DNA from: Betaproteobacteria bacterium
GTDB lineage: Bacteria; Pseudomonadota; Gammaproteobacteria; Burkholderiales; Burkholderiaceae_C
DNA length: 64,000 nucleotides
Direction: 5' to 3'
Assembly: GCA_016716535.1 (NCBI GenBank)
Contig: JADJWD010000004.1
Coordinates: 673,474 to 737,473 of the forward strand
The number at the start of each line of letters is the position of its first letter. Positions within the stretch are counted from its first letter, which is position 1. Below are positions 31,382 through 39,761 of the stretch, in pieces. Position numbers and translations under genes: made by a program. The notes beneath the pieces were generated by a model, which saw only the letters and a program-made list of their open reading frames with translations, did no database searches and had not been told where the DNA came from.

Positions 31382-33223
31382 ATGAACCACCAGTTCCTGT
31401 CTTCCTTCATCTGGACCGTCGCCGACCTGCTGCGTGGCGACTACAAGCAAAGCGAGTACGGCCGCGTCATCCTGCCCTTCACGGTGCTGCGCCGGCTGGA
31501 CTGCGTGCTCTCGTCCACCAAGGCGGCCGTGCTGGCCGAGTTCGCGGCCAAGACCAAGGCGGGGCTGAACCCCGACCCCTTCCTGCTGCGCAAGGCGGGG
31601 CAGAGCTTCTACAACACGAGCCCGCTCGATCTAGCCAAGCTGCTCGGCGACCAGGACCACATCCGGCAGAACCTCTACGCCTACATCCAGGGCTTCTCGC
31701 CGGCGGCGCGCGACATCTTCGAGCGCTTCGACTTCCACACCCAGGTGGAGCGGCTGGCGAAGTCCAACCTGCTCTACCTCGTCACCGAGAAGTTCGCCAA
31801 CATCGACCTGCACCCGACGACGGTGGACAACGCCGCCATGGGCGCCGTTTTCGAGGAGCTGATCCGCAAGTTCGCCGAGATCAGCAACGAGACGGCCGGT
31901 GAGCACTTCACCCCGCGCGAGGTGATCCGCCTGATGGTGAACCTGCTGTTCATCGAGGACGACGACGTGCTCACTCCCGGCAACGCCGTGGTGCGCACCA
32001 TCTACGACCCCACGGCCGGCACCGGCGGCATGCTCTCGGTGGCCGGCGAGTACCTGCTGGAACACAACCCGCAGGCGCGACTCACCATGTTCGGCCAGGA
32101 GCTCAACGACGAGAGCTACGCCATCTGCAAGGCCGACATGCTGATCAAGGGCCAGGACGTGGCCAACATCGTGGCCGGCAACACGCTCAGCGACGACGGC
32201 CACGTGCACCGCCGCTTCGACTACATGCTCTCCAACCCGCCCTTCGGCGTGGAGTGGAAGAAGGTCGAGAAGGCCGTGCGCGACGAGCACGAGAAGAAGG
32301 GCTTCGATGGCCGCTTTGGCCCCGGCCTGCCGCGCGTGAGCGACGGCAGCATGCTCTTTCTGCTGCACCTGGTGAGCAAGATGCGCCCGGCCGCCGAGGG
32401 CGGCAGCCGCTTCGGCATCGTGCTCAACGGCTCGCCGCTCTTCACCGGCGGCGCCGGCAGCGGCGAGAGCGAGATCCGCCGCTACGTGCTGGAGAACGAC
32501 CTGGTGGAGGCCATCGTCGGCCTGCCCACCGACATGTTCTACAACACCGGCATCAGCACCTACGTGTGGATCCTCTCCAACCGCAAGCCGGCCGACCGCA
32601 AGGGGCAGGTGCAGCTCATCGACGCCAGCGGCTTCTGGCAGAAGATGCGCAAGAGCCTCGGCAGCAAGCGCAAGGAGATGAGCGACGAGCACATCGCCAC
32701 GGTGACGCGGCTGTTCGGCGACTTCACCGAGGCGGAGTTCATCACCGTGCTCGATGCCGGGGGCCAGCCGCTCGGCGAGCCGCAGCTCGTGACCGGTACC
32801 GATGACGAACCGCGCGCCCCGGAAGGAGGGCGGCTGAAGCGCGTGCCGATCTCGCGCATCTTCAACAACCGGGACTTCGGCTACACGACCATCACCGTCG
32901 AGCGGCCGCTGCGGGGCGAGGATGGCCAGGCGGTGCTCGGCGCCAAGGGCAAGCAGAAGGGCAAGCCGCAGCCGGACAGTGCGCTGCGCGACACCGAGAA
33001 CGTGCCGCTCTCGGAAGACATCGGTGCCTACTTCCAGCGCGAGGTGCTGCCGCACGCGCCCGACGCCTGGATCGACGACGAAAAAAGCAAGGTCGGCTAC
33101 GAGATCCCGTTCAACCGGCACTTCTACGTCTTCGAGCCGCCGCGCAGCCTGCATGCGATTGACGAAGAGCTGAAGATCGTCACGGGCAACATCATGAAGA
33201 TGCTCGGGGAGTTGGCGGAGTGA
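31382..33223 (+). CDS. hsdM: Type I restriction-modification methyltransferase subunit
   Basis: 613 residues. An N-terminal helical region (FIWTVADLLRGDYKQSEYGR) precedes an N6-adenine methyltransferase domain with SAM-binding motif I DPTAGTGGML and catalytic motif NPPFG. The C-terminal part runs to GNIMKMLGELAE. HsdM methylates adenine in the site chosen by HsdS and is needed for both modification and restriction. The start at 31382 (MNHQFLSSFIW) matches the family N-terminus; an in-frame ATG at 31295 gives 29 extra residues with no likeness. The stop overlaps the hsdS start. No strong ribosome site is seen. Confidence 0.93.
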   Translation: MNHQFLSSFIWTVADLLRGDYKQSEYGRVILPFTVLRRLDCVLSSTKAAVLAEFAAKTKAGLNPDPFLLRKAGQSFYNTSPLDLAKLLGDQDHIRQNLYAYIQGFSPAARDIFERFDFHTQVERLAKSNLLYLVTEKFANIDLHPTTVDNAAMGAVFEELIRKFAEISNETAGEHFTPREVIRLMVNLLFIEDDDVLTPGNAVVRTIYDPTAGTGGMLSVAGEYLLEHNPQARLTMFGQELNDESYAICKADMLIKGQDVANIVAGNTLSDDGHVHRRFDYMLSNPPFGVEWKKVEKAVRDEHEKKGFDGRFGPGLPRVSDGSMLFLLHLVSKMRPAAEGGSRFGIVLNGSPLFTGGAGSGESEIRRYVLENDLVEAIVGLPTDMFYNTGISTYVWILSNRKPADRKGQVQLIDASGFWQKMRKSLGSKRKEMSDEHIATVTRLFGDFTEAEFITVLDAGGQPLGEPQLVTGTDDEPRAPEGGRLKRVPISRIFNNRDFGYTTITVERPLRGEDGQAVLGAKGKQKGKPQPDSALRDTENVPLSEDIGAYFQREVLPHAPDAWIDDEKSKVGYEIPFNRHFYVFEPPRSLHAIDEELKIVTGNIMKMLGELAE

Positions 33224-34584
33224 AGTTGCCGAGGTATCTCGCGTACAAGGACAGCGGCATTCGCTGGCTTGGTGAAGTACCAGCGCACTGGGCGATCCGA
33301 CGGTACAAGCAGGTGTTTGTCGAGCGCGACGAAGTCTCGCGAGGAGGCGAGGAGACGCTGCTTTCAGTCTCGGCCTATACGGGTGTGTCGCCCCGCTCGG
33401 AGATCATTGACGAGGGAGACCACCTAAGTCGAGCCGAGTCGTTGGAAGGGTACAAGGTCTGCTATCCAGACGACCTCGTCATGAACATCATGCTGGCGTG
33501 GAACCGAGGGCTCGGCGTCTCGAGGCACTACGGGATCGTTAGCCCGGCTTACTCCGTGTTCAAGCCATTGCCCGGGAGCAGCCCGCGGTTTCTCGACTAC
33601 ATGGTCCGCTCAGACCGAGTGACGCTCTACTTCAAGGCCTTCTCGTCCGGAGTAGTTGATTCCCGACTGCGCCTATATCCGGACATCTTCGGCTCGATGT
33701 ACTGCGCCATGCCTACGGCTGTCGAGCAAGTAGCTATCGCAGATTTCCTCGACCGCGAAACCGCGAAGATCGATGCGCTGATCGCGGAGCAGGAGAAGCT
33801 CATCGCCCTGCTGGCCGAGAAGCGCCAGGCCACCATCTCCCACGCCGTCACCCGCGGCCTCGATCCCGATGTGCCGATGAAGGACTCCGGCGTTCAGTGG
33901 CTGGGGGAGGTGCCGGCGCATTGGCAGGTGGTCCGCCTCAAGTTCGTCGCAAGCGTGCAGACCGGCATCGCCAAGGGCAAAGACACCGCGGGCAAGGATG
34001 TCAGAACCGTTCCCTATATCCGGGTGGCCAATGTTCAGGACGGTTATCTGGCACTGCAGGAAATCGCGACTATCGAAGTCGAGGCTGACCTTGTCGATAG
34101 ATACCTGCTCAAGCCCGGCGACGTGCTGATGAATGAGGGTGGCGACTTCGACAAGTTGGGCCGCGGTGCGGTCTGGAATGGCGAGATCGAAGGCTGCATC
34201 CACCAGAACCACGTCTTCGCGGTTCGGCCACGCACCGTCAGCCCCGCATGGCTCGATCGCGTGACGAGCACCCCGTACGCGCAGTTCTACTTCATGACTC
34301 GATCGAAGCAGAGTACCAATCTCGCCTCGATCTCTTCGTCGAACATCATGGAACTGCCGGTTCTGCTGCCCCCGGCAGGCGAGCAGAACCAGATCCTTGC
34401 CTTCATCGACGAAGAGGCGAGGAAACTCGACGCTCTTGGAGACGACGCCGAGCGCGCGATCACCCTCCTCCGCGAACGCCGCGCCGCCCTCATCACCGCC
34501 ACCGTCACCGGCCAGATCGACGTGCGCGGCCTCGTGGCCGACACCGTCCCACAAGCCACAGCGCTCGAACCGGCATCGGCCTGA
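33220..34584 (+). CDS. hsdS: Type I restriction-modification specificity subunit
   Basis: 454 residues with two target-recognition halves. Each starts with a repeat: YKDSGIRWLGEVPAHW and MKDSGVQWLGEVPAHW. Each half ends in a conserved coiled coil (DFLDRETAKIDALIAEQEKL; FIDEEARKLDALGDDAERAI). The first recognition domain has visibly lower GC and odd codon use, as expected of shuffled specificity domains. GTG start at 33220 overlaps the hsdM stop (GTGA), so M and S are translated together. The target sequence cannot be predicted by eye. Confidence 0.93.
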   Translation: MKLPRYLAYKDSGIRWLGEVPAHWAIRRYKQVFVERDEVSRGGEETLLSVSAYTGVSPRSEIIDEGDHLSRAESLEGYKVCYPDDLVMNIMLAWNRGLGVSRHYGIVSPAYSVFKPLPGSSPRFLDYMVRSDRVTLYFKAFSSGVVDSRLRLYPDIFGSMYCAMPTAVEQVAIADFLDRETAKIDALIAEQEKLIALLAEKRQATISHAVTRGLDPDVPMKDSGVQWLGEVPAHWQVVRLKFVASVQTGIAKGKDTAGKDVRTVPYIRVANVQDGYLALQEIATIEVEADLVDRYLLKPGDVLMNEGGDFDKLGRGAVWNGEIEGCIHQNHVFAVRPRTVSPAWLDRVTSTPYAQFYFMTRSKQSTNLASISSSNIMELPVLLPPAGEQNQILAFIDEEARKLDALGDDAERAITLLRERRAALITATVTGQIDVRGLVADTVPQATALEPASA

Positions 34585-34607
34585 CGGTGCCGCTTCCTGC
34601 GGGATGG

Positions 34608-34730
34608 CGTGGCGGGATCGGGCCGACGGGGTGCCCTGCTCCGCGAATGTCCTCTTTCGGCCGCCCTGCTCCGCAAGCTCCGCAGGGCGCCCGAATGCCC
34701 CCTTGATTTCGCTGCGCAGGGCACCCCGCC
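34608..34730 (+). repeat. Dispersed repeat, copy B
   Basis: Matches copy A (16908-17030): GTGGCGGGATCGGGCCGACG, then CCGCGAATGTCCTCTTTCGG and CGCTGCGCAGGGCACC. It carries a small internal duplication (CCCTGCTCCGC) not seen in A. The 335 bases after hsdS hold copies B and C and no gene. Confidence 0.75.
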
Positions 34731-34803
34731 GGCCCGATCCGGCAACAGCGGTGGTGCACCCCTCTTCGAAGACAAACGCTGGTTCCACGCCGAGGGTGCC
34801 GGG

Positions 34804-34890
34804 TGGTCGGCGCAGCGAAATCAAGGATGCATTCGGGGGACACGCGAAGCGGGTCCGCCGAAAAAGGACATTCGCGGAGCCGACCAGCCG
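34804..34890 (-). repeat. Dispersed repeat, copy C (inverted)
   Basis: Reverse complement of the core of copy A, including the CGGACCCGCTTCGCGTGTCC block that copy B lacks. B and C face each other across about 70 bases, so together they form a large inverted repeat between hsdS and the toxin-antitoxin genes. Confidence 0.75.
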
Positions 34891-34919
34891 GCGGCCTCGG
34901 CGCGCCGCGGCGTTGCGAG

Positions 34920-35261
34920 TCAGGAGTTGTCGGCCGCCCGAATCCGCCGCACGTCCTCGCGCAGCTTGGGCAAGTCCTGCTCGACCATGGCCCATACCGC
35001 GTCCAGGTCGACCTTGAAGTAGCCGTGGATCAGGCGGTCTCGCGTGCCGGCAATCTGCCGCCAGGGCACGCCGCGCTCGCGTGCCGTCAGGGCCGGGCTC
35101 AGGTTCTTCACCGCCTCGCCGATGATTTCGAGCTGGCGCACGACGGCGCTCTGCGTCTTGCGGTCGGCCATGAAGCCCTCACGACCTGCGGCGACGAAGC
35201 TCTCGATGTCGGCAATGGCCTCGAGGATGTGCGCCAGGAACAGGCCGTCTCGCTCGTTCAC
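34920..35261 (-). CDS. hepT: HEPN toxin of an MntA/HepT system
   Basis: 113 residues, all-helical HEPN/DUF86 protein. The RNase-type motif R-x4-H-x-Y is present as RDRLIHGYF (Arg74, His79, Tyr81). HepT cleaves or blocks RNA; in studied systems MntA silences it by adding AMP to the Tyr of this motif. The GTG start at 35261 overlaps the TGA of mntA, giving coupled translation. Both genes lie on the opposite strand to hsdS and hsdR, between them. Confidence 0.88.
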   Translation of the reverse strand: MNERDGLFLAHILEAIADIESFVAAGREGFMADRKTQSAVVRQLEIIGEAVKNLSPALTARERGVPWRQIAGTRDRLIHGYFKVDLDAVWAMVEQDLPKLREDVRRIRAADNS

Positions 35262-35548
35262 AGCGGCCGCGCCTCGGCCAGGATGCGGTCCTTCAGCGCG
35301 GGGTGCAGCTCGCGCTCGGTGCACAGATCCACCTTCACGCCCAGGGCGTCCTCGATGTCCAGTTGCAGCCCCACCACGTGCAGCAAGGACGTGCCCACAG
35401 CCAGGTCCACGAGAAGGTCGAGGTCGCTGCCCTCGTGATCGAGACCCTTGGCCACCGACCCGAAGACGCGGGCGTTGCTCGCCCCGCGCTCCGCGAGGAG
35501 CGCGCGGACTCTCTCTCGCTGCGAGGCCAGGGCTTGGGAAGGGCGCAT
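35258..35548 (-). CDS. mntA: MntA minimal nucleotidyltransferase antitoxin
   Basis: 96 residues. The nucleotidyltransferase core is clear: VFGSVAKG (Gly30-Ser31) and GSDLDLLVD (Asp42, Asp44), with a third acidic residue in VKVDLCTE. It would AMPylate the HepT toxin. It is the first gene of the pair, and the antitoxin-first order is usual. A 153-base gap separates it from hsdR on the other strand. Confidence 0.88.
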   Translation of the reverse strand: MRPSQALASQRERVRALLAERGASNARVFGSVAKGLDHEGSDLDLLVDLAVGTSLLHVVGLQLDIEDALGVKVDLCTERELHPALKDRILAEARPL

Positions 35549-35701
35549 GCGCGCATTTTCGCAGGTTGGCCGTACTGGAGCACGGGCGGTATCGTGCGCC
35601 CGGCGATTGAAGCTTGCTTTAATGCCCGGGCGGCGCGTGCAAGCCGGCTTGCATGGCCGTGGCGTGCCTGAGCGCCAGTCGGTGAAGAATCAGGGAGCAC
35701 C

Positions 35702-38700
35702 ATGACCGCCGCCAACCTGCACCAGGAGCATCGCTTCGAGGCCGAGATCTGCCAGCACCTTGGTGCACATGGCTGGCTGTACGAGCCGGGCGTGCCGGGC
35801 TTCGACACGCCCCGTGGCCTGTTCCTGCCGGACCTGCTGGCGTGGCTGCAGGCCACGCAGCCCGAGGCGTACGACAAGCTCGCCAAGACGCACGGCGCGC
35901 AGATGCCGCAGGTGCTGGCGGAGCGGCTGCGCAAGACGCTGAACGAGCGCGGGACGCTGGAGGTGCTGCGCCGCGGCGTGGAGATGCTGGGCCTGAAGGA
36001 GCCGCTGCAGGTGGCGCAGTTCAAGCCCGCGCTCGGGCTGAACCCGGCCATCCAGGCGCGCTACGAGGCCAACCGGCTGCGCGTGCTGCGCCAGGTGCAC
36101 CACTCGCCGAACGCGCCCAAGGACGAGATCGACCTCGTGCTGTGCCTGAACGGCATCCCCGTGGCGACGGTGGAGCTGAAGAGCGACTTCACGCAGGGCG
36201 TGCACGACGCGGTGGACCAGTACCGCTTCGACCGGCATCCGCAGCCGAAAGGCGGCGTGCAGGAGCCGGTGCTGGGCTTTCCGGGTGGCGCGCTCGTGCA
36301 CTTCGCGGTGAGCCAGAGCGAAGTGATGATGACCACGCGCCTGGCGGGCCCGGCGACGAGCTTCCTGCCCTTCAACCGCGGCAACGCGGGCGGCGCCGGC
36401 AACGCGCCCAACCCCGAGGGCTTTGCCACCGCCTACCTGTGGGAAGAGGTGTGGGCGCGCGAGAGCTGGCTCGACATCCTGCACCGCTACCTGGTGGGCA
36501 AACGCGACGAGAAGAAGCAGCTCAAGGCGGTGATCTTCCCCCGCTACCACCAGCTCGATGCGACGCGGCGGCTGATCGCCGACGTGCGCGGCCAGGGGCC
36601 AGGGCAGCGCTACCTGATCCAGCACTCCGCCGGCTCGGGCAAGACCAACTCCATCGCCTGGACGGCGCACTTCCTGGCCGACCTGCACGACGAGCAATAC
36701 AAGAAGCTCTTCGACAGCGTGCTGGTGGTGAGCGACCGCAACGTGCTGGATGCGCAGTTGCAGGAAGCGATCTTCGACTTCGAGCGCACGACGGGCGTGG
36801 TGGCCACGATCACGAACGAGAGCGGCAGCCACTCGGGGAGCAAAAGCGCCCAGCTTGGCCAGGCGCTGAAGGACGGCAAGAAGATCATCGTCTGCACGAT
36901 CCAGACCTTTCCGTTTGCGCTGCAGGCGGTGCAGGAGCTGGCCGCCACCGAGGGCAAGCGCTTTGCCGTCATCGCCGACGAGGCGCACAGCTCGCAGACG
37001 GGCGAGGCGGCGGCCAAGCTCAAGCAGTTGCTTTCGGCCGAGGAGTGGGCTGAGTTGCAGGACGGCGGCGAGGTGGACACCGAGGCGCTGCTGGCCGCGC
37101 AGATGGAGGCCAAGGCCGCCGGCGGCGCCACCAAGGGCCTGACCTACGTGGCCTTCACCGCCACGCCGAAGGCGAAGACGCTGGAGCTGTTCGGCCGCAA
37201 GCACCCCGACGATGGGCCCGACGCGCTGCCTCGACCCTTCCACGTCTACTCGATGCGCCAGGCCATCGAGGAGGGCTTCATCCTCGACGTGCTGAAGAAC
37301 TACACCACCTACAAGCTGGCGTTCAAGCTGGCGCACGACGGCAAGGAGTACGGCGAAGCGGAGGTCGAGCGCAGCGCGGCGCTGAAGGGGATCATGCAAT
37401 GGGTGCGGCTGCACCCGTACAACATCGCGCAGAAGGTGCAGGTGGTGGTGGAGCACTACCGCGAGAACGTGCAGCCGCTGCTGAATGGCAAGGCCAAGGC
37501 GATGGTGGTGGTGGCCAGCCGCAAGGAGGCGGTTCGCTGGCACATGGCCATGCGCGCGTACATCCATGGCCGCAACTACCCGCTGGGCGTGCTGGTGGCC
37601 TTCTCGGGTGAGGTGAACGACCCGGAGAGCTTCCCGCAGGCGGTGGCCGAGACGAGCCCGCACCTCAACCCGGGGCTGAAAGGCCGCGACATCCGCGAAA
37701 CCTTCGCCGGGCCGGACTACCACCTGCTGCTGGTGGCCAACAAGTTCCAGACCGGCTTCGACCAGCCGCTGCTGTGCGGCATGTACGTGGACAAGATGCT
37801 CGGCGGCATCCAGGCCGTGCAGACCCTCTCGCGCCTGAACCGCGCGCACCCGGGCAAGGACACCACCTACATCCTCGACTTCGTCAACGACCCGGCGCAG
37901 ATCCTCGAGGCGTTCAAGACCTACTACGAGACCGCCGAGCTGGAGTGCGCCACGGACCCGCACCTGGTGTACGACCTGCGCGCCAAGCTCGACGCGAGCG
38001 GGTACTACGACGACTTCGAGGTCGAGCGCGTGGCGCAGGTGGAGGTTGACCCGAACGGCACGCAGAAGCAGCTCGAAGCCGCGATCGCGCCCGTGGCCGA
38101 CCGTGTGCTCAAGCGCTACAAGGCTGCGCAGGCCGAGAAGGCCGCCGCCGAAGCGCTGGGCGACGCCAAGGCCGCGAAGGCCGCCAAGGACACCCTTGAC
38201 GCGCTCGTGCTGTTCAAGGGCGACATGGGCGCCTTCGTGCGGCTCTACGCGTTCCTGAGCCAGATCTTCGACTACGGCAACACGGCGGTCGAGAAGCGCT
38301 TCATCTTCTTCAAGCGTCTGATCCCGCTGCTGGAGTTCGGCCGCGAGCGCGACGAGGTGGACCTCTCCAAGGTGGTGCTGACCCACCACACGCTGAAGCA
38401 CCGCGGCCAGCAGCCGATGGTGCTGCACGACGGCGACGCCCCCAAGCTGCCGCCGCTGGATGCAGTGGGCAGCGGCTCGGTGCAGGAGAAGCAGCAGGCA
38501 CTGCTCGAGGAGATCATCGAGAAGGTGAACGGCCTTTTCGAGGGCGAGCTCACCGACGGCGACCAGCTCGTCTACGTGAACGGGGTGCTCAAAGGGAAGC
38601 TGCTGGAGAACGAGACGCTGGTGCAGCAGGCGGCCAGCAACAGCAAGGAGCAGTTCGCGAACTCACCCGACCTGAGCAAGGCGCTGGTGGACGCGATCAT

Positions 38701-38860
38701 CGATGCGTTCGAGGCGCACCAGGCGATGAGCTCGCAGGCCTTGGGGTCGGCCAAGGTACAGAACGGGCTGAAGGACATCCTGCTGGGGCCGGCGCAGTTG
38801 TATGAGGCGCTGCGCGCCCGACACTCAGCCCGCGACAAAGTCGGCGGCGCGTCCGCCTAG
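35702..38860 (+). CDS. hsdR: Type I restriction endonuclease/translocase subunit
   Basis: 1052 residues. An N-terminal PD-(D/E)xK nuclease (DEIDLVLCLNGIPVATVELK, about residues 140-160) is followed by an SF2 DNA translocase: Walker A HSAGSGKTNS near 310, IADEAHSS near 430 and AFTATPK near 485, then the second RecA lobe (NKFQTGFDQPLL, QTLSRLNRAHPGKD) and a helical C-terminus that binds the M/S complex. It cuts unmodified DNA after translocation. All key motifs are intact, so the Hsd system looks functional. It has its own start region because the TA pair separates it from hsdS. Confidence 0.94.
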   Translation: MTAANLHQEHRFEAEICQHLGAHGWLYEPGVPGFDTPRGLFLPDLLAWLQATQPEAYDKLAKTHGAQMPQVLAERLRKTLNERGTLEVLRRGVEMLGLKEPLQVAQFKPALGLNPAIQARYEANRLRVLRQVHHSPNAPKDEIDLVLCLNGIPVATVELKSDFTQGVHDAVDQYRFDRHPQPKGGVQEPVLGFPGGALVHFAVSQSEVMMTTRLAGPATSFLPFNRGNAGGAGNAPNPEGFATAYLWEEVWARESWLDILHRYLVGKRDEKKQLKAVIFPRYHQLDATRRLIADVRGQGPGQRYLIQHSAGSGKTNSIAWTAHFLADLHDEQYKKLFDSVLVVSDRNVLDAQLQEAIFDFERTTGVVATITNESGSHSGSKSAQLGQALKDGKKIIVCTIQTFPFALQAVQELAATEGKRFAVIADEAHSSQTGEAAAKLKQLLSAEEWAELQDGGEVDTEALLAAQMEAKAAGGATKGLTYVAFTATPKAKTLELFGRKHPDDGPDALPRPFHVYSMRQAIEEGFILDVLKNYTTYKLAFKLAHDGKEYGEAEVERSAALKGIMQWVRLHPYNIAQKVQVVVEHYRENVQPLLNGKAKAMVVVASRKEAVRWHMAMRAYIHGRNYPLGVLVAFSGEVNDPESFPQAVAETSPHLNPGLKGRDIRETFAGPDYHLLLVANKFQTGFDQPLLCGMYVDKMLGGIQAVQTLSRLNRAHPGKDTTYILDFVNDPAQILEAFKTYYETAELECATDPHLVYDLRAKLDASGYYDDFEVERVAQVEVDPNGTQKQLEAAIAPVADRVLKRYKAAQAEKAAAEALGDAKAAKAAKDTLDALVLFKGDMGAFVRLYAFLSQIFDYGNTAVEKRFIFFKRLIPLLEFGRERDEVDLSKVVLTHHTLKHRGQQPMVLHDGDAPKLPPLDAVGSGSVQEKQQALLEEIIEKVNGLFEGELTDGDQLVYVNGVLKGKLLENETLVQQAASNSKEQFANSPDLSKALVDAIIDAFEAHQAMSSQALGSAKVQNGLKDILLGPAQLYEALRARHSARDKVGGASA

Positions 38861-39050
38861 AGCGCCAGCCACCAGGGGCGTCTCTTCCTGGACTACCGGG
38901 TAGAAGGAAGACGAGGGGCTGCGCAGCCATGACCTGTAGCGCCCAGGCATGTTGCGTAGTCGAGACACGGTCGTAGAAGCACTTGCCGCCAGGGTCTGGC
39001 ATGACCGGAACCGAGCGGGCATCATGGGGCAAGGTTACTTGGGCGCGCGT

Positions 39051-39761
39051 ATGTCAACGGCGGTCGAATCTCTCAGCTTCACAGTGCGCCCCGTCATTTC
39101 GCATGGCGACTTGGTGCGGGCCTGCCGAGTGCGAGCGCTGGCGTACGGGGCGAAGAGCCCACACCTGCGCGAGAGCATGCTAGAGCCCGATTCTGTGGAT
39201 GCCTTGCCCACTACCACGACCTACCTGTGCGAAGACAAGTTCTCGGGTCAGGCAATGGGGACGATGCGTGTGCAGGTTTCGGGTCCACAGCTCAGCCCCC
39301 TATCGATCGATGGCGTAGTGCCGCCATTGCGCGAGTTTCAGACAGCGTATCGAGCGGAGATCACCAGGCTGGCGGCGCCCGTGGGGGCCGATCCCTTTGT
39401 GCGGCTTGCGCTGTGGAAGGCCGGGTTCATGCACTGCCGCAGCCACCACGTGCGGCTGCTCATGCTTGCGGTGCGCAAGCCGGCGCTGATCAAGGCGTAC
39501 ACCAAGATGGGCGCCAAGGATGTGTGCGGGGAACTGCCGATTCCATATGCGGGCAACCTGCCTCATCGTGTCATGGGCCTGTTCCTGGATGACATCGAGT
39601 CCGAGTGGCGCATGGCGCAGCATCCGTTGCTGAAGTTCATGGTGGATACCGCGCACCCCGACATCGCGCAATGGGAGCCGAAGTCAATGAATGCAGGCGC
39701 GGCCGTAGCCGCCCAAGCCAGGGTCGTCGGAATCCTCGAGCGCGCAGGCAAGTTCGTATAG
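39051..39761 (+). CDS. FeeM-like N-acyl amino acid synthase
   Basis: About 236 residues with a GNAT-like fold of the FeeM/autoinducer-synthase type: HGDLVRACRVRALAYGAKSP, TTYLCEDKFSGQAMGTMRVQ, FQTAYRAEITRLAAP, VRKPALIKAYTKMGAK. FeeM proteins join a fatty acyl group from acyl-carrier protein to an amino acid, giving signal-like or surfactant lipids. The start is uncertain: ATG 39051 begins the conserved part, and ATG 39024 is also in frame. The gene converges on a hybrid sensor kinase and overlaps its end by 78 bases. The 190 bases before it (from hsdR) show no feature. Confidence 0.72.
   Translation: MSTAVESLSFTVRPVISHGDLVRACRVRALAYGAKSPHLRESMLEPDSVDALPTTTTYLCEDKFSGQAMGTMRVQVSGPQLSPLSIDGVVPPLREFQTAYRAEITRLAAPVGADPFVRLALWKAGFMHCRSHHVRLLMLAVRKPALIKAYTKMGAKDVCGELPIPYAGNLPHRVMGLFLDDIESEWRMAQHPLLKFMVDTAHPDIAQWEPKSMNAGAAVAAQARVVGILERAGKFV

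Noticed and set aside
34609..35022. Open frames with ANVLFRRTRFACPPNA-like peptides near 16.9 and 34.6 kb
   Set aside because: These are translations of the dispersed repeat, not proteins; the same peptide appears wherever the repeat does.
39684..39761. The kinase/FeeM tail overlap as a misannotated end
   Set aside because: Both frames stay plausible up to their stops, and FeeM-like residues continue to LERAGKFV. I keep both ends but note that the kinase tail after residue KPF is poorly conserved.
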